DNA of 64,000 nt from Streptomyces finlayi (GTDB lineage: Bacteria > Actinomycetota > Actinomycetes > Streptomycetales > Streptomycetaceae), in assembly GCF_014216315.1 (NCBI RefSeq), contig NZ_CP045702.1, forward strand, positions 2,666,001-2,730,000. The letters run 5' to 3'. This document shows positions 50,937 through 60,843 of this stretch, in pieces. The notes below the pieces were generated by a model that was not told the origin of the DNA, searched no databases, and saw only the letters and a list, made by a program, of their open reading frames with translations. How positions within the stretch are numbered: position 1 is the stretch's first letter; each line of letters starts with the position of its first letter. The position numbers and the translations under genes are program-made.

Positions 50937-51039
50937 GGCCTGCCGGTCCACCTGCCGGTCGACGCTTTACCGGATCAGGCACAACTTTAGACTGAATCCA
51001 AGCTAGGATGGTTCCACGGCGACACCAGGAGGCCATCCC

Positions 51040-51429
51040 ATGTACGAACCGATCCGCACCAAATCGGTCCACACGACGGCCGACGACGCCGACTTCCCGC
51101 ACCGCACGCGGGAGGAGGAGCTGGACATCCAGCTCGCCGGACACCTGGCCGCGCTACTCGCCGTGACCGACGAACTGGGCCTCGGCCCCGCCGGTGACGC
51201 CATCGCCGAACAGGTCGCCCGGCTGCGCGGGGCGCCGCCGGCGCGCCACGCGGGCCTGACCGAAGCGGCTCCGGCCGCACTGCACCGGCGCGCGCACGCG
51301 CTCGCGGGCCGTGCGCTCGTGGTGGCCGCGTCCCGTGCGGACACGGCGGCGGCGATCCTCGCGGCCGAGCGCATGGACGCACACGCCGCGGCGGCCGCCA
51401 CCCCCTCGCGCCTCGTCGGCGTCCACTGA
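51040..51429 (+). CDS. Ala-rich helical protein of unknown function
   Basis: 129 aa from ATG 51040 (CCAGGAGG upstream). It is mostly helical with Ala-rich heptads (RAHALAGRALVVAASRADTA followed by AAILAAERMDAHAAAAA). No signal peptide or membrane helix. No domain recognised. A hairpin follows the stop. Confidence 0.65.
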   Translation: MYEPIRTKSVHTTADDADFPHRTREEELDIQLAGHLAALLAVTDELGLGPAGDAIAEQVARLRGAPPARHAGLTEAAPAALHRRAHALAGRALVVAASRADTAAAILAAERMDAHAAAAATPSRLVGVH

Positions 51430-51706
51430 CGGCCCCGGTCCACGGGCCTTCGGGGCTCGCGGACCGGGTGTCACCACTTGATCGACCCGGGCGGGTACCG
51501 GGGTTCGGCCTGCCGGACTACCGGCGTACGCGGATCACCGCCGACGCCGTGCGCGGGCAGTGCCGAGACATCTGCAACCGAGTCCCCCACAGGCCCTGTT
51601 GGTGCCCACGCACACAGCGGGGCGCCTTGTGAGGGCCACACGACAGGCGTGAAGGTCTCGTGCGCGCGTCGGCGGTGACTCTCGGGCATTCCGCCCGAAA
51701 AGAGGC

Positions 51707-51739
51707 GGCCCCCGGAAGCGGTGAGGGCTTCCGGGGGCC
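51707..51739. terminator. PEPCK terminator, in a 416-bp gene-free stretch
   Basis: GGCCCCCGGAAGC (51707-51719) pairs perfectly with GCTTCCGGGGGCC (51727-51739). The gene-free stretch 51430-51845 also has a weaker inverted pair CCCGGTCC/GGACCGGG near 51436-51470 after the upstream gene; I see nothing else in it. Confidence 0.85.
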
Positions 51740-51845
51740 GGGCCGCGGCGGGCCGTCGGCCCCACAGGTCAGGGCGGATGTCCGGAGGCCCGGCCGCGGG
51801 GGTCGTGCACGGGGCGGCACCCGAGGGCGCCGCCCCGGTGGGGCG

Positions 51846-53672
51846 TCAGCCGAGGCGCTGAACCAGCGCGCGGTACTCGTCCCACAGCTCCTTGGGAGCG
51901 TGGTCGCCGAAGGTGTTGAGGTGCTCGGGAACCAGTGCGGCCTCCTCGCGCCAGACCTCCTTGTCCACCTTGAGCAGGAAGTCCAGGTCGGACTCGGAGA
52001 GGTCCAGGCCCTTGGTGTCGAGAGCACCCTTGGCCGGCACGATGCCGATCGGGGTCTCGACGCCCTCCGCCTGGCCGTTGAGGCGCTCGACGATCCACTT
52101 CAGGACGCGGCTGTTCTCACCGAAGCCGGGCCACACGAACTTGCCCGCCTCGTTCTTGCGGAACCAGTTCACGTAGTAGATCTTCGGGAGCTTCGACTGG
52201 TCGGGCTTGTCCGCGCCGACCTTGACCCAGTGGGCCATGTAGTCGCCCATGTTGTAGCCGCAGAACGGCAGCATGGCGAACGGGTCGCGGCGCAGCTCGC
52301 CGACCTTGCCCTCGGCGGCGGCGGTCTTCTCGGAGGCGACGTTGGCCCCGAGGAAGACACCGTGCTGCCAGTTGAAGGACTCGGTGACCAGCGGCACGGC
52401 CGAGGCACGGCGGCCACCGAAGAGGATCGCCGAGATCGGCACGCCCTTCGGGTCCTCCCACTCGGGCGCGATGATCGGGCACTGCCCGGCCGGCACGGTG
52501 AAGCGGGAGTTGGGGTGGGCGGCGGGGACGCCGGACTCGGGGGTCCAGTCGTTGCCCTTCCAGTCCGTGAGGTGCGCGGGCGGCTCCTCGGTCATGCCCT
52601 CCCACCACACGTCGCCGTCGTCCGTGAGTGCGACGTTCGTGAAGACGGAGTTGCCGTACATCGTCTTCATGGCGTTGGCGTTGGTGTGCTCACCCGTGCC
52701 CGGCGCGACACCGAAGAAGCCGGCCTCGGGGTTGATCGCGTACAGCTGGCCGTCCTCGCCGAAACGCATCCAGGCGATGTCGTCACCGATGGTCTCGACG
52801 GTCCAGCCGTCGATCGTCGGCTCCAGCATGGCGAGGTTCGTCTTGCCGCAGGCGGAGGGGAAGGCCGCCGTGACGTACTTCGGCTCGCCCTGCGGCGGCG
52901 TCAGCTTGAGGATCAGCATGTGCTCGGCGAGCCAGCCCTCGTCACGCGCCATGACGGAGGCGATGCGCAGCGCGTAGCACTTCTTGCCGAGCAGGGCGTT
53001 GCCGCCGTAGCCGGAGCCGTAGGACCAGATCTCGCGGTCCTCGGGGAAGTGCGAGATGTACTTGGTGGTGTTGCACGGCCACGGCACGTCGGCCTCGCCA
53101 TCGGCGAGCGGCGCACCGAGGGTGTGGACGGCCTTGACGAAGAAGCCGTCGTCCCCGAGCTCGTTCAGGACGGCCTGTCCCATGCGGGTCATGGTGCGCA
53201 TGGAGACGGCGACGTACGCGGAGTCGGTGATCTCGACACCGATCGCGGAGAGCGGCGAGCCGACGGGGCCCATGCAGAACGGGACGACGTACATGGTGCG
53301 GCCGCGCATGGAGCCGCGGAAGACGCCGTTCTCACCGGTGAAGACGTCCCGCATCTCGGCGGGGGCCTTCCAGTGGTTGGTCGGGCCCGCGTCCTCCTCC
53401 TTCTCGGAGCAGATGTACGTGCGGTCCTCGACGCGGGCGACATCGCTCGGGTCGGACGCGGCGTAGTACGAGTTCGGGCGCTTGGCCTCGTTCAGCTTGG
53501 TGAAGGTTCCCTTGGCGACGAGCTCGTCGCACAGGCGCTCGTACTCCGCCTCGGAACCGTCGCACCAGACCACCCGGTCCGGCTCGGTGAGAGCTGCGAT
53601 CTCGTCGACCCAGGAGATGAGCTCCTGGTGGTTGGTGGGAACAGTGAGGGGAGCCGCGATGTCGCGCGCCAC
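51846..53672 (-). CDS. pckG: Phosphoenolpyruvate carboxykinase (GTP)
   Basis: 608 aa from GTG 53672 with AAGGAG upstream. It is the GTP-dependent type by length and motifs: the hypermobile/active-site loop YVTAAFPSACGKTNLAMLEP (P-loop), the substrate-binding RTMYVVPFCMGP, GYGGNALLGKKCYALRIASV, and ILFGGRRASAVPLV. It converts oxaloacetate to PEP in gluconeogenesis. Single gene with its own terminator. Confidence 0.98.
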   Translation of the reverse strand: MARDIAAPLTVPTNHQELISWVDEIAALTEPDRVVWCDGSEAEYERLCDELVAKGTFTKLNEAKRPNSYYAASDPSDVARVEDRTYICSEKEEDAGPTNHWKAPAEMRDVFTGENGVFRGSMRGRTMYVVPFCMGPVGSPLSAIGVEITDSAYVAVSMRTMTRMGQAVLNELGDDGFFVKAVHTLGAPLADGEADVPWPCNTTKYISHFPEDREIWSYGSGYGGNALLGKKCYALRIASVMARDEGWLAEHMLILKLTPPQGEPKYVTAAFPSACGKTNLAMLEPTIDGWTVETIGDDIAWMRFGEDGQLYAINPEAGFFGVAPGTGEHTNANAMKTMYGNSVFTNVALTDDGDVWWEGMTEEPPAHLTDWKGNDWTPESGVPAAHPNSRFTVPAGQCPIIAPEWEDPKGVPISAILFGGRRASAVPLVTESFNWQHGVFLGANVASEKTAAAEGKVGELRRDPFAMLPFCGYNMGDYMAHWVKVGADKPDQSKLPKIYYVNWFRKNEAGKFVWPGFGENSRVLKWIVERLNGQAEGVETPIGIVPAKGALDTKGLDLSESDLDFLLKVDKEVWREEAALVPEHLNTFGDHAPKELWDEYRALVQRLG

Positions 53673-53847
53673 GATCGCTCCTTGTCGAGGGTGTCTGCTG
53701 GTAGGCCCCGTGGGGGCTGCGACCCGGATGCTGACCCCTTCGAATTCCCATGGCGCTCATCCGGTGCCGACCGCACTCATTTGATCATCCGACTCTTGCG
53801 CCCATATGTCCAGGGGGCCGCACACGTGAGCATCGCCACTCCTTACC

Positions 53848-53871
53848 GTTACCTACGGAAGCGTAGGTAAC
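53848..53871. promoter_or_regulatory. Operator palindrome in front of hemolysin III gene
   Basis: GTTACCTACG (53848-53857) and CGTAGGTAAC (53862-53871) are perfect 10-bp arms around GAAG, ending 8 bp before the start codon. The form fits a TetR-family site; no TetR gene lies in the window, so the regulator is elsewhere. Confidence 0.75.
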
Positions 53872-53879
53872 ATGCCGTT

Positions 53880-54569
53880 ATGACTGCCGCCGACGCTGCC
53901 GCCGCGCCCGTGATCGCCGAGCCCTACTCCATGCAGGTGAAGCCACGGCTGCGTGGCTGGCTGCACGCCGGGATGTTCCCGGCGGCCCTGATCGCCGGAA
54001 TCGTCCTCATCGCACTGGCCGACGGCACCCGTGCCCGGGTCGCCTGCACCGTCTTCGTGCTGAGCGCCTGCCTGCTGTTCGGCGTCAGCGCGATCTACCA
54101 CCGCGGCACCTGGGGGCCGCGCGGTGAAGCGGTGCTCCGCAGGCTCGACCACGCCAATATCTTTTTGATCATCGCGGGCACCTATACCCCGCTGACCCTG
54201 CTTCTCCTCCCCGATTCCACCGGGCGGCCCCTTCTCTGGGCGGTATGGGTGGCAGCGGTGGCGGGAATCGCGTTCCGGGTGTTCTGGGTCGGCGCCCCCC
54301 GCTGGCTCTACACCCCGTGCTACATCGCGATGGGCTGGGCCGCGGTCTTCTTCCTGCCGGACTTCATGCGCACGGGCGGCATCGCCGTCCTCGTGCTCGT
54401 CGTGGTCGGAGGGGTCCTCTACAGCGCGGGCGGCGTCATCTACGGGATCAAGCGGCCGAACCCCTCACCGCGCTGGTTCGGGTTCCACGAGGTCTTCCAC
54501 TCGCTGACCCTCGCGGCCTTCATCGCGCACTACGTCGGCATCTCGCTGGTGGCCTACCGGCACGGGTGA
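53880..54569 (+). CDS. Hemolysin III/PAQR (YqfA/TrhA) family membrane protein
   Basis: 229 aa with seven membrane helices. Conserved residues of the metal-dependent PAQR core are visible: LFGVSAIYHRG, RLDHANIFLIIAGTYTPLTL and FHEVFHSLTLAAFIAHYVGI. In bacteria the family affects membrane lipid homeostasis. The promoter carries a strong palindrome (53848-53871). Confidence 0.93.
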   Translation: MTAADAAAAPVIAEPYSMQVKPRLRGWLHAGMFPAALIAGIVLIALADGTRARVACTVFVLSACLLFGVSAIYHRGTWGPRGEAVLRRLDHANIFLIIAGTYTPLTLLLLPDSTGRPLLWAVWVAAVAGIAFRVFWVGAPRWLYTPCYIAMGWAAVFFLPDFMRTGGIAVLVLVVVGGVLYSAGGVIYGIKRPNPSPRWFGFHEVFHSLTLAAFIAHYVGISLVAYRHG

Positions 54570-54633
54570 GTTCCTTGTCCTCGTACGGGCCCCGGGGCCG
54601 GTACGAGGACCCTCGGATCTGCGCCTCCGCGGC

Positions 54634-56667
54634 TCAGCCGCCGAGCTTGCGCGCCAGCTCCGCCGCGTCCGCGGTCGGCGCGTCACAGACGAAGTGCCGG
54701 CAGACGTACGCCGTCGGCTCGCCGTCCACCAGCGGCCGGTCCACCAGCAGCGGGAACTCCGCACCCGCCGCCGGGCCCTCGCCCGCCGCCACCACCGCGC
54801 CCGGTGCCCGGCCCAGCAGTGCGGTCCGGTGCAGCTCCCCGCCGACCGGCCCGGCGACCGCGATCTCGCGCGGCCCGTCCAGCAGTGCCTCGGCCACCGC
54901 CAGCCCCCAGCCGATGAAGCGGGGCGCACGCGGGCCCAGCGCCTTCACGACACCCAGCGCGCCTTCGGCGGCCGTGCGGTGCGCCTCCGACCCGGTGTGG
55001 GCCGCGTAGGAGAGCAGGGCGCCCGCCGCCGCCGTCCAGCCGGCCGGGGTGGCGCTGTCCGTGGGGTCCTGCGGCCGGCGGATCAGCTGCTCGGCGTCGT
55101 CGGCCGTGTCGTACAGCTGTCCGCCCTCACCGGTGAAGCGCTCCAGCACGATGTCGAGCAGGAAGCCCGCGAACTCCAGCCACACGCCTTCGCCGGTGAC
55201 GGCGGCCAGCGCGAGGAATCCCTCCGCCACATCGCCGTAGTCCTCCAGCACTCCGGCGTGCCCGCCCACGCGCCCGTCCCTGGAGGTCCGTGACAGCCGG
55301 GCCACCTCGCCCATGTGTACCCGGACGAGCAGGTCGGCGGCCTCGGTGGCCCGCTCGATGAGGTCGGGCCGCTCGAAGTACGCCCCCGTCTCGGCGAGCG
55401 CGGCGATCACCAGGCCGTTCCAGGCGGCGACGACCTTGTCGTCGCGCCCCGGACGCGCCCTCTTCCCACGAGCCGCCAGCAGCCGCGCCCGCACTCCGGC
55501 GACCCGCGCCTGGTCCGCCTCCGCCTCGGTCCGCGGCAGCTGGAGGACGGAGGAGCCCTCCTCGAAGGTGCCCTCCTCGGTGACCCCGAAGTACTCCGCG
55601 GCGAACGCGGCGTCCTCCTCCCCCAGGACCTCGCGCAGTTGTCCGGCCGTCCACACGTAGTAGGCGCCCTCGACATGGCTGCCGTCCTCGGCCTCGCTGT
55701 CCGCGTCCAGTGCCGAGGCGTAGCCGCCCTCCGCCGTACGCAGCTCGCGCACCATGAAGTCGGCGGTCTCCAACGCGATCCTGCGTGCCACATCGGAGCC
55801 GGTGGCCCGCCACACGTGGGCGTACACCCGGCAGAGCAGCGCGTTGTCGTACAGCATCTTCTCGAAGTGCGGTACGAGGGCTCCGCCCGGCCGCGGGCGC
55901 AGCACGTACCGGTGGAAGCCGCCACCCAGCTGGTCGAAGAGGCTGGAGCGCGCCATGGCGTCACAGATGCCCTCGGCCATCTCCAGGGCCCCGTCGGACC
56001 CCGTCCGCGCGTGGTGCCGCAGCAGGAACTCGATCGCCATGCTCGGCGGGAACTTGGTGTCGCCACCGCCGAGCCAGCCGCTCTCCGTGTCGTACTCCCG
56101 GGTGATCCCGAGCAGGGCCTGCGCGAGCTCGGCCTCGCCGGGGACCCCGTCGCCCGCGCCGGACACCAGCTCGCGCGCCGCCAGATCACGGGTGATCTTC
56201 TCCGCGACCTCCCCGACCTCCTCGCGCCGGTCCGTCCACGCGCTGTGGACGCCGTCGAGCACCTGCCGGAAGGAGGGCAGACCGTGCCGGGGTGCGGGCG
56301 GGAAGTACGTACCGAAGTAGAAGGGCTCGCCGTCCGGTGTCATGAATACGGACATGGGCCAGCCGCCCTGCCCGGTCGCCGCCTGCACGGCCTCCATGTA
56401 GACGGCGTCCACGTCGGGGCGTTCCTCGCGGTCCACCTTCACCGAGACGAAGTGCTCGTTCATGTAGGCCGCGGTGGTCTCGTCCTCGAAGCTCTCGTGG
56501 GCGAGCACATGGCACCAGTGGCACGAGCTGTATCCGACGCTCAGGAACACCGGCACGTTGCGCCGGCGGGCTTCCTCGAAGGCGGCGGGTTCCCACTGCC
56601 ACCAGTCGACGGGGTTGTTCGCGTGCTGGAGGAGGTAAGGCGAGGTCGCGCCAGCCAACCGGTTCAT
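54634..56667 (-). CDS. DUF255 thioredoxin-fold protein (YyaL/SSP411 family)
   Basis: 677 aa. The N-terminal thioredoxin-like domain has SVGYSSCHWCHVLAHESFED (C49-x2-C52) and GWPMSVFMTPDGEPFYFGTY; the rest is an (alpha/alpha)6 barrel like that of N-acylglucosamine epimerases (DNALLCRVYAHVWRATGSDV, ASALDADSEAED, PGRDDKVVAAWNGLVIAALA). Length is normal. Role in redox or sugar chemistry is not settled for the family. Confidence 0.94.
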   Translation of the reverse strand: MNRLAGATSPYLLQHANNPVDWWQWEPAAFEEARRRNVPVFLSVGYSSCHWCHVLAHESFEDETTAAYMNEHFVSVKVDREERPDVDAVYMEAVQAATGQGGWPMSVFMTPDGEPFYFGTYFPPAPRHGLPSFRQVLDGVHSAWTDRREEVGEVAEKITRDLAARELVSGAGDGVPGEAELAQALLGITREYDTESGWLGGGDTKFPPSMAIEFLLRHHARTGSDGALEMAEGICDAMARSSLFDQLGGGFHRYVLRPRPGGALVPHFEKMLYDNALLCRVYAHVWRATGSDVARRIALETADFMVRELRTAEGGYASALDADSEAEDGSHVEGAYYVWTAGQLREVLGEEDAAFAAEYFGVTEEGTFEEGSSVLQLPRTEAEADQARVAGVRARLLAARGKRARPGRDDKVVAAWNGLVIAALAETGAYFERPDLIERATEAADLLVRVHMGEVARLSRTSRDGRVGGHAGVLEDYGDVAEGFLALAAVTGEGVWLEFAGFLLDIVLERFTGEGGQLYDTADDAEQLIRRPQDPTDSATPAGWTAAAGALLSYAAHTGSEAHRTAAEGALGVVKALGPRAPRFIGWGLAVAEALLDGPREIAVAGPVGGELHRTALLGRAPGAVVAAGEGPAAGAEFPLLVDRPLVDGEPTAYVCRHFVCDAPTADAAELARKLGG

Positions 56668-56789
56668 ACGACCCAGCCTCTCACAACGCCCGGCCCCGCC
56701 CGGCGAAGCCGACGCGGACGCTGCCGCGCCCGGCCGGATCTCGCCTGAGCGCCCTCACCCGGTGGGCGACGGGCTCTCCACCTCGGCGG

Positions 56790-57293
56790 TCACCCCTCGG
56801 TCACCTTCGCGGCGAACGCGTCGAGGTTCGCCGCCATGCGGGCGACGCGCTCCTCCACGGTGAGCGACTCCTCGTAACGCCCGGCCCGCAGCTTCGCCTG
56901 CCGCTTGCCCCGTACGTACAGCGGGCAGGCCAGGTCGGCGCAGATGTAGATGCCGACCGTGTTGCCCTCACGGCCCTTCGTACCCGCCAACGGGGCGGCG
57001 AGCAGGGAGACTCCGGAGGAGGCGTGTCCCGTCAGGCAGATCTGGCAGAGGCTGGACTTCACGGCGCTGGTACGCCGCACGGAGGGGACGCGCAGCGAGA
57101 AGCTCAGCGGCCCGTCCGCGCGCGGCAGCACGATATGGGCCCGGAGCGGGGCCCCGGGATCGACCCAGCCGAGGAAGTCCAGGTCCCTCCAGGGCAGTTC
57201 ACCGAAATCGAGCGGCAGCCTGAGCCGCGCCGCCTCGCCCTTGGTGCAGTTCACGAAGGACGACCTGATGTCTTTCTCACTGAGCGGTTCCAC
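56790..57293 (-). CDS. FBP-domain (treble-clef zinc finger) protein
   Basis: 167 aa from GTG 57293 (VEPLSEKDIRSSFVNCTKGE), chosen because relatives begin at this point; there is no ribosome site before it, so a leaderless transcript is possible. The zinc finger is SLCQICLTGHASSGVSLLAA ... YICADLACPLYVRGK, as in the C-terminal domain of elongation factor G-binding proteins. It may act at the ribosome. Divergent from the STAND protein at 57420. Confidence 0.85.
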   Translation of the reverse strand: MEPLSEKDIRSSFVNCTKGEAARLRLPLDFGELPWRDLDFLGWVDPGAPLRAHIVLPRADGPLSFSLRVPSVRRTSAVKSSLCQICLTGHASSGVSLLAAPLAGTKGREGNTVGIYICADLACPLYVRGKRQAKLRAGRYEESLTVEERVARMAANLDAFAAKVTEG

Positions 57294-57419
57294 GGGCGTC
57301 GACGTTACGTGGCCGGTAAACGCATCGCATCCCCGTATTCGCCGCCCCCTCCTCGCGCCGATCGGCATGACGACGGGGATTCGGGGAAGGCGTCTGCGCA
57401 AACTGACCTAGGGGGACGC

Positions 57420-60400
57420 ATGCGGGACAGTCATCGGGCCGAAGCCGAAAGGCTGTTGGTGCGCGCTGTGGAGGAAGAGGCACGCCGGACCGGCGGCCGG
57501 AGCGACTCCGGTGCGCTGGTGGCGCGTGCGCGGGGCGCGCTCGACACCATGGCGGCCGGCGCGGGCGAGGAGTACGCCGCGTACGTGCAGGCGCTCGACG
57601 CGGCGGCCGCCGGGCAGCAGCCGCTGTCCCAGCGGTTCAGCCGGGCGACGCTGGGAACGCCCCTGCTGGTCACGGGCGTCGCGGCGGCCGCCGCCGTCGG
57701 AGCCGACCTCGCGCTCGGCACCGCCACCGGCCTGGCCGTCGGCGCGGGCGCGGTCGTCGCCGTGGCGGGTGCCGCGGCCACCGTCGCCAAGGTGACCGCC
57801 TCGCACTGGCCCGCCGCCCACCGCAGGGCAGGCGCCCTGAACCAGCCGGGCGGGCCCGAACAGCTGCGGCTCCAGTGGCTGGCGGCGCTGGAGGTACGCG
57901 GCATCCGTCCGTTCCTCGACCAGCAGCGGATGCTCAGCGCCTCCGCCCGCCCCCCGAAGAAGGCCTCCGCCTCCGTCGTGTCGCAGCTGCGCGGTACGGA
58001 CCGCAGCGCGGCAGCCCGTACCCGGTCGCTCCTGCAACATTCCTTCGCGCAACTCCCAGACGGCGAAGGCCCGTTCGCGGGCCGCCGTACCGAGCTGGCA
58101 CAGATCGCCCAGTGGGTCCGCACGGCCCGCGCGGCCACGGAGACCAGACCGACGGTCGTCGTGCTCCACGGAGCGCCCGGCACGGGGCGCACCGCACTGG
58201 CCGTACGGGCGGCGCACGCCCTCAAGGACCAGTTCCGGGGCGCGTGCGTGGTCGACCTGCGCGGCGACGTGGCCGGCGAGACGCCCCTGCCGACCCGCGA
58301 CGCCCTGCTGCACCTGCTGAACCGGCTGGGTGCCCCCCGTGAACAGCTGCTCTTCCGCGAACGGGCCTCTGCCGAACAGCAGGTGCGGCGGCTCAGCGAG
58401 CTCTACCACCAGCACCTCACCGGCACACCCGTCACGATCGTGCTCGACGACGCCACCGACGCCGCCCAGGTACGGACCCTCCTGCCGGAGCGTTCCGACA
58501 GCCTGGTGCTCGTCACCGCCCGCGAACCGCTCGACCTGCCCGGCTCCGTCCCCGCCTGGGTGCACCAGCTACCCGTCGGCGGTCTGGACGCGGCGGGCGC
58601 CGAGGAACTGCTGCGCGAGGTGGCCGACGAGGAGGAGGGCCGGCCGTACGACCACCCGTCCACGAACCGCGTCGTCGAGTTGTGCGGCGGGCTGCCGCTG
58701 GCCCTGCGCATGGCGGGCTCGTCGCTCGGCACCCGTACGCGCGGCGCCCTCGCCGCCGACCTCGGCGCCTACGGGCCCGTCGCACCGGCCGAGCGGGCCA
58801 TGTGGCTGCGTTACACCGACCAGTCCGAGCAGGCGAGACGGCTGCTGCGGCGGCTCGCTCTCGCGGGCCGGGCGAGCCTGGGCGCGGCGGCGGCCGCCGC
58901 GCTGCTGGCCACCGACGAGCAGCAGGCCGAGCGGCTGCTGTCCGCACTCGCCCGGTCCGGTCTCCTCTCCCACGTACGCGGCTCGCGCTACCGGCTGCAC
59001 GATCTCGTACGGGGCTTCGCCCTGGCACGCCTGCTCGACGAGGAGGAACCGGCCGAGCGCACGACCGCCCAGGAGCGGCTGATCCAGAGTTACGCGGAGC
59101 TCGCGGACGCGGTGATCCGCATGGTCGACGGCAAGATGTCCACTCGTGCCGGGCAGTTCGGCGCCCACGGATTCAGCTCGCTGGACGCCGCCCTGCGCTG
59201 GCTGGACGACGAATCGAGCTTCATCACCTCGGCGCTGCGGCACGCGGAGGACGTCGACCAGGGCGCGGTGCTCCACCTCCTCGGCGCGCTGTGCGACTAC
59301 TGCCTGCTGCGCGGCGATCTCTACCGGCTCGGCGAGATCAGCGAGCTGACCCAGGCCGTGGACAAGGGGCTCCTGGAACGGTCCGTCCAGTGGCGTACGG
59401 GCATCGCGGCCAGGCAGCTCGGCGAGCTCGACAAGGCCCGCACCACGCTGTCCTCCGTCGTCGGCCTGTACCGCGAGGCCCAGAACGACGCGGGCGCGGC
59501 ACTGGCCCTCTGCTCGCTGGGCATCACCCTGCACCACCAGGGCAATCTCACGGAGGCGTCGGCGCGGCTGCGTGAGGCGCTCGCCATGCAGGCGTCCGAG
59601 GAGCAGGCCGAGGACCGGGCGTGGTCCCTGCACGCCCTGGCGGCGGTCGAGCGGGACCGGGCCAATCTGGCGGAGGCCCTCACCCTGCTCGACATGGCGC
59701 TGCGGCTGCACCGGGCGGGCGAGTCCCTGCACGGCGAGGCATGGTCGCACTTCCAGCTCGGCCAGGTCTGCCTGCGCATGGGCGAGGTGGCGCGGGCGGA
59801 GGACGAGCTGCGGACCGCGCTCGACCTCTACGGGCGCACCCGGGACGAACGCGGTACGGCCTGGGCCCTGACCCAGCTGGCCCGCGCCCGGCTCCTGGAC
59901 GGCGACCCCGCGCCCGCGGTGGAGCAGTTGCGCCTGGCCCTGTCGCGGCACCGGGACAACGAGGACGCGCGGGGCGAGGCGTGGACGCGGTACTACCTGG
60001 GCCAGGCACTGGAGGAGACCGGCGACACCGACGAGGCGGTACGTGAGCTGGAACTGGCGCGCACGATGTTCTCCCGGATGCGCGACGTCTACGGGCTGGC
60101 GTGCGCCCGTCACCACTCGGGGCGGGTGACCCGCGACCAGCGGGCGGCGCGCACCGGCAACCTCCGCAACTCGGGCTTCGCCCGGCAGCTCCTGGTGGAC
60201 GCGAGGGCGGACTTCCGGCGTATCGGTGTCGCCCACGGGGAGGGGTGGACCTGTCTGGAGCTGGCACTGATCGACGCGGGCAACAGCAGGGCGGGGCAGG
60301 CGCTGGCGCTGTGCGACGAGGCGGTCGGGCTGTTCACCTCGTACGGGGACGACCGCGGCGCCGACTGGGCCCGCTTCCTGCGGTGCACGCTGCTGCCGTA

Positions 60401-60638
60401 CGCGTCGCCGGGCGGCAGTGAGGTGGGGACCGCGGTGGCGCAGCAGGAACTGGCGGAGCTGCTGGCCTCGGGGCACCCCCGGCGGGACCCGAAGGTGGAG
60501 GACTGCGCGGAGTCGTTCGCCGTGATCCTGAACCGGGGGGTGGACCTCGAGGACGGCTGGCAGGCGTGGCGCCTGGGCCTGACACCGGCCCGGCACGCGC
60601 GGGAGGTCATGGGCGTTCCGCTGGGCGGGGCCGTGTGA
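57420..60638 (+). CDS. Large STAND-type NTPase with TPR repeats (AfsR-like, no SARP domain)
   Basis: 1072 aa from ATG 57420 with AGGGGGACGC upstream. Order: helical N-terminus (1-70); two hydrophobic Ala/Gly/Val helices (81-98, 104-125); NB-ARC domain from about 220, with Walker A GAPGTGRTAL (251-260) where the usual Lys is R257, Walker B-like VTIVLDDATD, and GGLPLALRMAGSSLG; winged-helix region to about 540; then TPR repeats (HLLGALCDYCLLRGDLYRLG, AALALCSLGITLHHQGNLTE, AWTRYYLGQALEETGDTDEA). It is probably a membrane-tethered signalling switch. The Walker Lys-to-Arg change questions normal NTP hydrolysis. Confidence 0.9.
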   Translation: MRDSHRAEAERLLVRAVEEEARRTGGRSDSGALVARARGALDTMAAGAGEEYAAYVQALDAAAAGQQPLSQRFSRATLGTPLLVTGVAAAAAVGADLALGTATGLAVGAGAVVAVAGAAATVAKVTASHWPAAHRRAGALNQPGGPEQLRLQWLAALEVRGIRPFLDQQRMLSASARPPKKASASVVSQLRGTDRSAAARTRSLLQHSFAQLPDGEGPFAGRRTELAQIAQWVRTARAATETRPTVVVLHGAPGTGRTALAVRAAHALKDQFRGACVVDLRGDVAGETPLPTRDALLHLLNRLGAPREQLLFRERASAEQQVRRLSELYHQHLTGTPVTIVLDDATDAAQVRTLLPERSDSLVLVTAREPLDLPGSVPAWVHQLPVGGLDAAGAEELLREVADEEEGRPYDHPSTNRVVELCGGLPLALRMAGSSLGTRTRGALAADLGAYGPVAPAERAMWLRYTDQSEQARRLLRRLALAGRASLGAAAAAALLATDEQQAERLLSALARSGLLSHVRGSRYRLHDLVRGFALARLLDEEEPAERTTAQERLIQSYAELADAVIRMVDGKMSTRAGQFGAHGFSSLDAALRWLDDESSFITSALRHAEDVDQGAVLHLLGALCDYCLLRGDLYRLGEISELTQAVDKGLLERSVQWRTGIAARQLGELDKARTTLSSVVGLYREAQNDAGAALALCSLGITLHHQGNLTEASARLREALAMQASEEQAEDRAWSLHALAAVERDRANLAEALTLLDMALRLHRAGESLHGEAWSHFQLGQVCLRMGEVARAEDELRTALDLYGRTRDERGTAWALTQLARARLLDGDPAPAVEQLRLALSRHRDNEDARGEAWTRYYLGQALEETGDTDEAVRELELARTMFSRMRDVYGLACARHHSGRVTRDQRAARTGNLRNSGFARQLLVDARADFRRIGVAHGEGWTCLELALIDAGNSRAGQALALCDEAVGLFTSYGDDRGADWARFLRCTLLPYASPGGSEVGTAVAQQELAELLASGHPRRDPKVEDCAESFAVILNRGVDLEDGWQAWRLGLTPARHAREVMGVPLGGAV

Positions 60639-60809
60639 TCGGGGGTGTCCTCGAACGCCGGACGGGCCGGCCCGGGGTGCGGCGGCCCATGGCTGCCCCG
60701 TGGCTGCCCCTGGGGGGTGACCAAGGGGCCCCCGGGTACGAGTGCGGCACCCCTGGCATCTGTCCGTGCCCGTGCCACCGGGGGTGCGGATGGCCGCGAT
60801 ACGTGGGGG

Positions 60810-60838
60810 CCCGCCCGGCCCACCACGGGCCGGGCGGG
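60810..60838. terminator. Terminator between convergent STAND and mca operons
   Basis: CCCGCCCGGCCC (60810-60821) and GGGCCGGGCGGG (60827-60838) form a perfect 12-bp stem with a 5-nt loop. The rest of the 205-bp gap shows nothing else. Confidence 0.85.
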
Positions 60839-60843
60839 TGCGC

